Shown: one piece after another, positions 1-6,168 of the stretch
Layout of the letters: each line of letters opens with the position of its first letter
Numbering within the stretch: position 1 is the stretch's first letter
Assembly (NCBI GenBank): GCA_016764955.1
Contig: JAESQZ010000151.1
Location: 1-9,281 of the forward strand
Origin: Deltaproteobacteria bacterium
GTDB lineage: Bacteria > Myxococcota > UBA727 > JABDBI01
Direction: 5' to 3'
Length of the DNA stretch: 9,281 bases
Position numbers and translations under genes: made by a program
Notes under the pieces: generated by a model
Database searches by the model: none
What the model was told of the DNA's origin: nothing
What the model saw: the letters and a program-made list of their open reading frames with translations, nothing else

Positions 1-72
1 TCATCCCGGGCACCGACCCGGGATCCAGAAATGTGGCACAGGGACTGGACCCCGGCTCAAGGCCGGGGTGAC
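1..72. repeat. Dispersed intergenic double-hairpin repeat
   Basis: The segment contains two GC-rich hairpins. The first pairs CCCGGG (5-10) with CCCGGG (17-22) around a 6-base loop. The second pairs CCCCGGC (50-56) with GCCGGGG (62-68) around a 5-base loop. The ends are near-inverted copies (TCATCCCGG at 1-9 against CCGGGGTGA at 63-71), and GGATCCAG (21-28) nearly mirrors CTGGACC (45-51). This is the layout of the short 'TCATCCCGG...GATCCAG...CTGGACCCCGG...GGTGAC' repeats scattered between genes in many proteobacterial genomes. It is much more GC-rich than the adjoining DNA. The element may begin before the window. Its function is unknown; RNA-level structure or mobility by a RAYT-like transposase are possibilities from other repeat families. 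Confidence 0.7.
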
Positions 73-109
73 AAAGCCCGTCATCAAGTTGGCGGGAATT
101 GCTGCTTAG

Positions 110-136
110 TTGTGCATCCCATCTAACTGGTATAAC
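110..136 (+). promoter_or_regulatory. Possible extended -10 promoter of the oxoglutarate dehydrogenase gene
   Basis: TATAAC at 131-136 is preceded by TGG at 128-130, giving an extended -10 (TGn-TATAAC, five of six consensus bases). A weak -35, TTGTGC at 110-115, sits 15 bp upstream. Transcription from it would begin close to 143, almost at the ATG at 146, so the transcript would be nearly leaderless. This fits the absence of a clear Shine-Dalgarno sequence there. It is a pattern match only, and a promoter outside the window cannot be excluded. Confidence 0.3.
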
Positions 137-145
137 TCCCTGAGT

Positions 146-3100
146 ATGGCTACCAATTTTCACGCCTTTGGTTTAAATGCGACGTATGTTGAAATCTTAA
201 AAGCCCAGTGGCAAGCAGATCCGAATAGTGTCCCCGAAGAATGGCAGGATTATTTTTCAGATAATCAAGACCAAAATGCTGAAAAACAAGATTATTCTAA
301 GACAGCTGAGATCCAATCTAAACCAATACAGGAAACAACGGCAACTGAAACGCCTTTGATTGGTATAGCTGCTAAGATAGTTGAAAACATGGAGCTAAGT
401 CTGACGGTTCCAACGGCGACTTCGTCAAAAGATATGCCGGTTAAAGTTCTTGAAGAGAATCGTGAGATTATTAATGAATATCTTTTAGGAGAAGCCTATC
501 ACAAGTGTTCGTTTACGCACTTGATTGCCTACGCGATTATTCAAGCCCTCAAAAAAAGCCCAGCTTTGAATAATGGTTTCATGCGTAGAGACGGAAAACT
601 TTTTAAGATAAGCAGGCCAGATATTAATCTTGGGCTTGCGATTGATCTGCCAGCGAGAGATGGCGGCCGGATGCTCGTGGTGCCTAACTTGAAATCTTGC
701 CAGGACATGGACTTTTGGACATTTTTTCAAGGCTATAACGAGCTGATTAATAAAGCCCGTAAAAACAAGCTTATGCCTGCTGATTTCGAAGGAACTACTG
801 TTACGCTTACAAACCCAGGTGGGATTGGCACAATATCGTCAAATCCAAGGCTTATGGTTGGGCAGGGGGCTATTTTTGCAACTGGCCATATTGGTTACCC
901 GGTTCAATATGAAGCCACATCGCCTGAAATACTAAGAAATCTTGGCATTGGTAAAGTCATGACGGTGACCTCCACCTATGATCACCGGGTGATACAGGGT
1001 GCTGAGTCAGGTCGATTTCTAGCGCACTTGCATGATTTATTGATTGGTGCTGAGGGCTTTTATGATCAAGTCTTTCAAGCTTTACGTATTCCGCATCATC
1101 CCTATCGACTTAAAGCAGATCAAGCAATTGTATTAGGGCAAAACGCTGATGTTATGCAGACTGAGCGTGCGATGCGGGTAAGCCAGCTCATACACTCCTA
1201 TCGAGTACGGGGCTACTTGCTTGCGCACACGGATCCCTTGCATCTAACCCCTCGTCAGCACCCTGAGCTAGCGCTTGAAAACTATGGACTCACAATTTGG
1301 GACTTAGAGCGCGAATTTGATACCCTAGGCGTGCTCCCCCAAAAGTCTGCTCCACTTCGAGCTATTATGAAGCAGCTGCGTAACTCCTACTGTCGGCAAA
1401 TGGGTGTTGACTACATGCACATGAACGATGTTGCGCAAAAAGCTTCACTGCAAAAACGAATCGAACATGAGCAAGAGCCGTTTAAGCTAATCGATAAAAA
1501 GCAGATCTTAGATAAGCTTGTCCAAGCAGAGAGCTTTGAGCATTTTTTGCATAAGCGATTCTTAGGACACAAGCGTTTTAGTATTGAGGGCGCTGAAGTT
1601 CTAATCCCCATGCTGCAGTCTTTACTAGATCAGTTTGCCAATTCTGGCGCCAAGCAGGCCATTATTGGTATGGCACATCGAGGCAGGCTTAATGTCTTAG
1701 CAAATGTTGTTGGTAAGCCTTATATGGCTATATTTGCTGAATTTGATGACATTGATCCCAAAAGCTTTCAAGGCTCTGGTGATGTCAAATATCATTTAGG
1801 TGCAAGTGGCCGAGTTAAGCTTTCTAAACACTCAATTGAACTGGAACTTGCCTGTAATCCCTCGCATTTAGAAGCTGTATCGCCAATGGTTCAAGGTGAG
1901 GTTCGGGCTAAGCAGGATTTGCTTAAAGATAATAACTCAGAACAAGTTGTCCCAATTTTGATTCACGGTGACGCCGCATTTGCAACACAAGGTGTTGTTT
2001 ATGAGACTCTACAGATGTCAGGCCTTAAGGGTTATCAAACAGGCGGTACGGTTCATATTATAATCAATAACCGGATTGGTTATACGACTTCGCCTGAAGA
2101 TGCTCGGACTTCTCCACATTGCTCAGATATTGCACGGGTTATTTTTGCGCCAGTTTTTCGTGTTAATGGTGATGACCCTGAAGCCTGTTTAAGAGCTGTT
2201 AAGCTAGCTTGTGAATATCGAACGCTTTTTAAGCGTGATGTGATTATTGAGTTGGTTTGCTATCGTCGGCATGGGCATAACGAGGGAGATGAGCCTAGCT
2301 TCACGCATCCAATCTTGTATTCAGCAATTCAAAAGCATCCGTCTGTTGCAACTCTTTATGGCGAACTTCTAATTCGCAGAGGCGATATTAGCAACGAGGA
2401 TTTGGAGTCTATCCGGGAGAAACATCATGCTGTATTTGAAGCAGCTTTAGATGCAGTTCGAGAAAAAGGTCAGGGAGCTCTTGAAGATTTCGAGCCAGCT
2501 CATGAGAGTACCCAGTCAGAAACGCCAAGTGTTTCCAAAGAAAAAATTCAAGAACTGACACTTAAGATGCTTGAAGAGCCAGAAGGTCTTGAGATTCACC
2601 CTCGCCTGCGAACTCAGGTGCTTGATAAACGCAAAGCCATGATTTTTGAGGGCCAGCATGGAATCGATTTTGGTATGGCTGAGAACCTCGCTTATGCGAG
2701 CTTGCTAGACGAAGGCGTTTTTGTTCGAGTAAGTGGCCAGGATTCTGGCAGAGGGACTTTTGCGCATCGACATGCCGTTTTATATGATTACAAGTCTGGC
2801 GAATCCTATGTGCCTCTCGAAAAATTGGGTAAGTTCCAGATTTTTGACTCGCCTTTAAGCGAAGAGGCTGTACTAGGTTTTGAATATGGTTATTCACTTC
2901 AAAATCCAGATGCTCTCGTCATTTGGGAAGCGCAGTTTGGTGATTTTTGTAATGCGGCTCAAGTTCAGATTGATCAATTTATTGCCTCTTCAGAAAGCAA
3001 ATGGGGCAAAACATGTCGCCTAACGCTGTTATTACCACATGGCTACGACGGTCAGGGCCCTGAACACAGCTCAGCGCGTTTAGAGAGATTCTTGCAGTTA

Positions 3101-3652
3101 TCTGCTCAAGAAAACTGGCGCATTGTGAACTGCTCAACGCCAGCACAGTTCTTTCACTTGTTACGCCGACAAGCCCGTGATTTGCGTAAGCCTCTTGTGG
3201 TGATGACTCACAAGAGCTTATTAAGAGCGGCAGATGCGGCATCAAAGCTTGAAGATTTAACAAGTGGCCAATTTGAAGCTGTCATGCCAGATCCTCGTGA
3301 ACCCGTCTCCGGCAGAACAGAACGACTTGTTTTGTGTTCAGGTAAAATCTACTGGGATTTAGATCGTTATCGTCAAAAAGAAAAACTGGGCTCAAATGTC
3401 AGCATTTGGCGTGTTGAGCAGCTCTACCCATTAAATATGCCTGAGTTGCCAGAGGTCAAAGAGATCGTTTGGGTTCAAGAGGAGCCTGAGAACGCAGGGG
3501 CTTACTTATTTATGAAAGCTGAGTTTGAAAGGCGAGGGCGCGCGCTCAAATATATTGGGCGTTCGCCAAGCTCGAGTCCTGCAACAGGTTCTCTTAAAAC
3601 TCATCAACGGCAGCAACAGGAGATTTTAGAAGCGGCGTTTAGTCTTCGCTAA
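146..3652 (+). CDS. kgd: Multifunctional 2-oxoglutarate dehydrogenase/decarboxylase, fused E2-E1 (Kgd/OdhA type)
   Basis: This is a cytoplasmic TCA-cycle enzyme of 1168 residues that decarboxylates 2-oxoglutarate with thiamine diphosphate. It combines the E1 component with an E2-like succinyltransferase domain in one chain. The order of parts is: a short E1-type N-terminal segment (about 5-40, FGLN...EEWQDYF); an Asn/Gln/Lys/Thr-rich linker; an E2 catalytic domain (about 80-315); and E1 (about 320-1168). There is no lipoyl domain, as in mycobacterial Kgd. The E2 active site reads DHRVIQG with His280; Gln284 stands where classical E2s have Asp, and Kgd proteins share this change. E1 shows HRGRLN (511-516), the thiamine diphosphate motif GDAA (608-611) ending at Asn642, and RHGHNEGDEP near 710. 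Length is close to the roughly 1230 residues of M. tuberculosis Kgd. I chose ATG 146 because the family N-terminus starts just after it; a TTG at 110 would add 12 residues with no family match. No separate sucB follows. The stop overlaps the convergent ATPase locus by 14 bp. Confidence 0.95.
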   Translation: MATNFHAFGLNATYVEILKAQWQADPNSVPEEWQDYFSDNQDQNAEKQDYSKTAEIQSKPIQETTATETPLIGIAAKIVENMELSLTVPTATSSKDMPVKVLEENREIINEYLLGEAYHKCSFTHLIAYAIIQALKKSPALNNGFMRRDGKLFKISRPDINLGLAIDLPARDGGRMLVVPNLKSCQDMDFWTFFQGYNELINKARKNKLMPADFEGTTVTLTNPGGIGTISSNPRLMVGQGAIFATGHIGYPVQYEATSPEILRNLGIGKVMTVTSTYDHRVIQGAESGRFLAHLHDLLIGAEGFYDQVFQALRIPHHPYRLKADQAIVLGQNADVMQTERAMRVSQLIHSYRVRGYLLAHTDPLHLTPRQHPELALENYGLTIWDLEREFDTLGVLPQKSAPLRAIMKQLRNSYCRQMGVDYMHMNDVAQKASLQKRIEHEQEPFKLIDKKQILDKLVQAESFEHFLHKRFLGHKRFSIEGAEVLIPMLQSLLDQFANSGAKQAIIGMAHRGRLNVLANVVGKPYMAIFAEFDDIDPKSFQGSGDVKYHLGASGRVKLSKHSIELELACNPSHLEAVSPMVQGEVRAKQDLLKDNNSEQVVPILIHGDAAFATQGVVYETLQMSGLKGYQTGGTVHIIINNRIGYTTSPEDARTSPHCSDIARVIFAPVFRVNGDDPEACLRAVKLACEYRTLFKRDVIIELVCYRRHGHNEGDEPSFTHPILYSAIQKHPSVATLYGELLIRRGDISNEDLESIREKHHAVFEAALDAVREKGQGALEDFEPAHESTQSETPSVSKEKIQELTLKMLEEPEGLEIHPRLRTQVLDKRKAMIFEGQHGIDFGMAENLAYASLLDEGVFVRVSGQDSGRGTFAHRHAVLYDYKSGESYVPLEKLGKFQIFDSPLSEEAVLGFEYGYSLQNPDALVIWEAQFGDFCNAAQVQIDQFIASSESKWGKTCRLTLLLPHGYDGQGPEHSSARLERFLQLSAQENWRIVNCSTPAQFFHLLRRQARDLRKPLVVMTHKSLLRAADAASKLEDLTSGQFEAVMPDPREPVSGRTERLVLCSGKIYWDLDRYRQKEKLGSNVSIWRVEQLYPLNMPELPEVKEIVWVQEEPENAGAYLFMKAEFERRGRALKYIGRSPSSSPATGSLKTHQRQQQEILEAAFSLR

Positions 3653-4598
3653 AGTTGGAACTCCATATCATAAATGGGACGCAACGAATCAATCCAGATT
3701 GAACTATAATCTCTTCTGATTCATCGAGTGTTACGATAGTTGCCTGCTTTACTTGAAGTATCTGCATGGCTTCTTCTAAGGCTCTTAGTTCACGCTTTTT
3801 AGTGTCTGGATCTTTTATGGATAAACAAGCTTGGGTCAATTCGATGGTCCCATTATCTTTTTGGATTAGGAAATCAACCTCATATCCTGAGGGCATATCA
3901 AAATAAAAAATTGGTTGTCCTTGTTTTCTCAAGTGTACAAATACAGCCGTTTCCAGTCGTGCTGCATGCTCCATCGAGTCTTTCAGAGTATAAGCTGTCG
4001 TTAGACCGGGGTCCACCGGGTAGATTTTTTTAGGTTTTAATCCGGACTTTCGAGCTGAAAGTTCAAATGCTGGGACACTAAATACGCAGTATGAATCTTC
4101 GATATATCCCAGGTATTCGTAAAGGGAATTTTTGCCAATAGACAGCCCCATAGAACGAAAGGTATTGTAGATTTTATTGATACTGAGCGAAGAAGCTGCA
4201 TTTTGAAGACAATGCAGAATAAAGCGTTTCAAGACAGGCAAATTGCTGATTTCATAGCGCTCTGCAATATCGCGGTAAATAACAGTATCGACATAATCTT
4301 GCAGTAATTCACGATGAAATTCTTTTGCTATGCTTTGAATTTCCGGGAAACCGCCTTGGTGAAGATATTTCTGTAAATGATTAGTGAGAGCTGATTTTAC
4401 TTTTGAAGAAGGATGCTTGGGGGAACGGACTTTATTAAATTCTAAATATTCTGAGAAACTTAGCGGGAAAATCTCTCGGGTAATGCAGCGCCCTCGAAGT
4501 TCAGTAGCAATTTCACGGCTGAGCAATTTGGCAGAAGATCCTGTGAGGTACAGTTTCATCGTTTCTGTATCCAATAAACGGCGAATAAACTTGTTCAA
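3639..4598 (-). pseudogene. C-terminal part of frameshifted DUF4143-family AAA ATPase
   Basis: This 319-codon frame carries the rest of the ATPase that starts at 4954. Right after the break it reads NKFIRRLLD, then the sensor-like LTGSSAKLLSREI (18-30) and LRGR (34-37). Next comes the family signature EIFPLSFSEYL, the helical middle region with QGGFPE (81-86), and the DUF4143 C-terminal domain with GYEVDFL (238-244), which resembles nuclease-fold cores. The first codon is TTG in a TTGA overlap with the upstream stop, with no convincing ribosome site, so it is probably not an independent start. Adding one G (TGG instead of TG) at 4595-4599 restores AWNKFIRRLLD and a protein of about 439 residues, normal for this family. 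Apart from that one break the reading frame is intact, so the lesion is recent, a sequencing error, or a real two-part gene translated by coupling. The cellular role of the family is not established. Confidence 0.85.
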
Positions 4599-4954
4599 GC
4601 AGGCGCATCATGAATTTCATCTAAGAAGAAATGAAGATCTGGGTCATGAATTAGCTCCGGGTAGAGTTCAAAGTAAGCATCTAGCAATAGCTGCCAATCT
4701 TTTGCCTCCAAGTTCGCCAAACGATCATCTGAAAAATCAATATAAAGCATTTTCTTTAAAGGGGTTCCCTGGTTGATTAAATCATGCATGGTTTGATACA
4801 AAATCCACGTTTTCCCAGATCGTCTCATGCCAATGAAGACAATGGCCTTCCGGATAGAGGCAGGAAAAACAGGGAGTTTTATTTGTCGCTTCACGGGGCG
4901 CGGAAGTGTGCGTGCATGAAAATCAATAATTAGCTGTTTAAATACATCTTTCAC
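4595..4954 (-). pseudogene. N-terminal part of frameshifted DUF4143-family AAA ATPase (P-loop half)
   Basis: This 119-codon frame begins at a GTG and holds the nucleotide-binding half of the ATPase. It has Walker A GMRRSGKT (42-49) and Walker B FFLDEI (109-114), then stops at TGA just after DAPA. In intact relatives this point continues as a Gly/Ala-Trp-Asn-Lys-Phe segment, and that continuation is found in the -1 frame directly downstream. The GTG start is supported by AAAGGAAA at 4963-4970, about 8-10 bases upstream, and by a good promoter behind that. The opening residues (KDVFKQLIIDFHARTLP) are typical of complete family members, so the 5' end is whole. Alone this fragment would lack the sensor and DUF4143 regions and is unlikely to be functional. 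Confidence 0.85.
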
Positions 4955-4979
4955 TGACAGGGTTTCCTTTTCATAGAGA

Positions 4980-5008
4980 AATATAGCACATATTCTTTCT
5001 TTTCACAA
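4980..5008 (-). promoter_or_regulatory. Sigma-70-like promoter of the DUF4143 ATPase locus
   Basis: On the minus strand, TTGTGA (5003-5008) lies exactly 17 bp from TATATT (4980-4985). TGC directly precedes the -10, giving an extended -10 as well. Transcription would start near 4973, followed by the AAAGGAAA ribosome site (4963-4970) and the GTG at 4954. The spacing and order are textbook-like. This implies that the ATPase has its own transcription unit rather than depending on the recombinase gene upstream. The ribosome site forms an 8-base inverted repeat with AAAGGAAA at 5007-5014, which may be chance in this A/T-rich gap. Confidence 0.55.
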
Positions 5009-5033
5009 AGGAAATAGACTGTGAAGGCAGCTT

Positions 5034-6110
5034 TCAAGCTAGACTAAAACGCAGTTTCTGCATATCTTCGTGGCGCTCTTGATCAAGGCTATGGACGTAA
5101 CGTCGCGTAGTTTGGTCATTTTCATGTCTGTGGTTCGCTTTGATATGTTTAAAACGAACGCCGGCTTGGTCTTGCATGGTCGCTGGGTGGTGCCTAATCC
5201 AGTGAGGCGAAAGCTTTTCAAGTTTGCTTAAGCCCGTATCAAAGGCCAGCTCTTTAATGAGCGTACTCATCTGCCGGGCGCTCAGTGATTTGGGAGATCG
5301 CCATGAGGGAACTAACGGATATCGTTCGTCTGGCAATGGCAGTTCCGAGAGACGCAAGAATCTTCGAAAGCGCTTGAGCTCAAAAAGCAAATCTTCGTTC
5401 ACGGGAATCTTCGCACTTTTACTGCCTTTGCCCGTGACATAGAACCACCAATTACCGTGAATTTGTTTAAAATCACCAAAAGTATGCGTAGCGACTTCCT
5501 GAACCCGAAGGCCTAACAAAAACAAAGTAGCGATCAAAAATCGTAGTCGGGCTTTATCTAAATTCTCTGGCCTATCTAGTAAAGCTGTCAGCAGCGCATC
5601 CCACTCTTCAGGTGTGAGCATACGCTCTGTTGGCATTAACTCGCTAAATTGGCGCTTTCTACGACGCATAAGTGACAGCGGGTTGAAATCTAAATAAGAC
5701 GCTTGAACCAAATAGCTCAATAGCGAATCTAGTATGGCCATGGCAGTATTAATAGCTGAGTCGCTTAATGGACCTACAAAAGGTTTCCATTCAAAGTGTT
5801 TGCCTTTAGGCCCACACCACAGGCTCTTGGGCTGAGGGTTTTTTAGAAAATTAGTATAATCTTCAAAGTCCTGGCGATTAAGCGACGAAAGCGGTTTGCG
5901 CTTTTGAATCAGGCTCCACAGTAATAATCGCTGAGACTCTTTTTGATAAGCCCTGTGAGTTGTAGGTTTGTGTGCATACTCAGCTAACCAGGCGTTGATA
6001 GCTTCCCGGTCGTTGCTGGCTTCAATTTGACAAGTTCGGGTCGTGCAACGATTGCTGCCTTGGGAGCCGTCTAATTTAGCTGGAGTTTGGTATACCGCGA
6101 GCTTGGTCAT
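5034..6110 (-). CDS. Tyrosine recombinase / Xer-like site-specific integrase
   Basis: This 358-residue cytoplasmic DNA recombinase cuts and rejoins DNA through a covalent 3'-phosphotyrosine link. Residues about 33-145 form the SAM-like core-binding domain (REAINAWLAEY...RAYQKESQRLLLW). Residues about 160-350 are the catalytic domain. All expected active-site residues are visible: Arg202 in LLGLRVQEV, Lys228 in TGKGSK, His303 and Arg306 in SPHWIRHH, His329, and the nucleophile Tyr338 in TTRRYVH. Around the second His the usual Leu-Gly-His reads His-Arg-His, and the usual HDLRHTFAT reads HWIRHHPAT. Spacing is conserved, so activity is plausible. The ATG at 6110 is preceded by AAGGTCAGGG at suitable distance. 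The first 30 residues are low in family similarity. The gene follows the protease by 58 bp in the same direction. It may integrate or resolve the element it sits in; a symmetric site at 9190-9213 is a candidate target. It is not a standard chromosomal xerC/xerD, which are about 300 residues long. Confidence 0.9.
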   Translation of the reverse strand: MTKLAVYQTPAKLDGSQGSNRCTTRTCQIEASNDREAINAWLAEYAHKPTTHRAYQKESQRLLLWSLIQKRKPLSSLNRQDFEDYTNFLKNPQPKSLWCGPKGKHFEWKPFVGPLSDSAINTAMAILDSLLSYLVQASYLDFNPLSLMRRRKRQFSELMPTERMLTPEEWDALLTALLDRPENLDKARLRFLIATLFLLGLRVQEVATHTFGDFKQIHGNWWFYVTGKGSKSAKIPVNEDLLFELKRFRRFLRLSELPLPDERYPLVPSWRSPKSLSARQMSTLIKELAFDTGLSKLEKLSPHWIRHHPATMQDQAGVRFKHIKANHRHENDQTTRRYVHSLDQERHEDMQKLRFSLA

Positions 6111-6168
6111 TTACCCTGACCTTAGCAGAAGGCTAGGATTTGGGCGAGCCGCCTGCTGTTGGTGCTTA

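Noticed and set aside
2562..3263. Minus-strand open frames of 111 and 94 codons within the dehydrogenase gene.
   Set aside because: They are antisense to strongly conserved E1 sequence, with no recognisable domains.
3639..3660. A shared terminator between the convergent dehydrogenase and ATPase genes.
   Set aside because: The two coding frames overlap by 14 bp and no hairpin with a T-run is visible there.
4384..4776. A 130-codon plus-strand open frame opposite the split ATPase.
   Set aside because: It lies antisense to clear ATPase motifs on the other strand, has no ribosome site, and its composition looks like a frame shadow.
4955..5033. The short inverted repeat TTTCCTTT/AAAGGAAA, considered as a second recombination site.
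   Set aside because: The arms are 36 bp apart and A/T-simple, unlike a core site with a 6-8 bp centre. One arm is better explained as the ribosome site of the ATPase gene.
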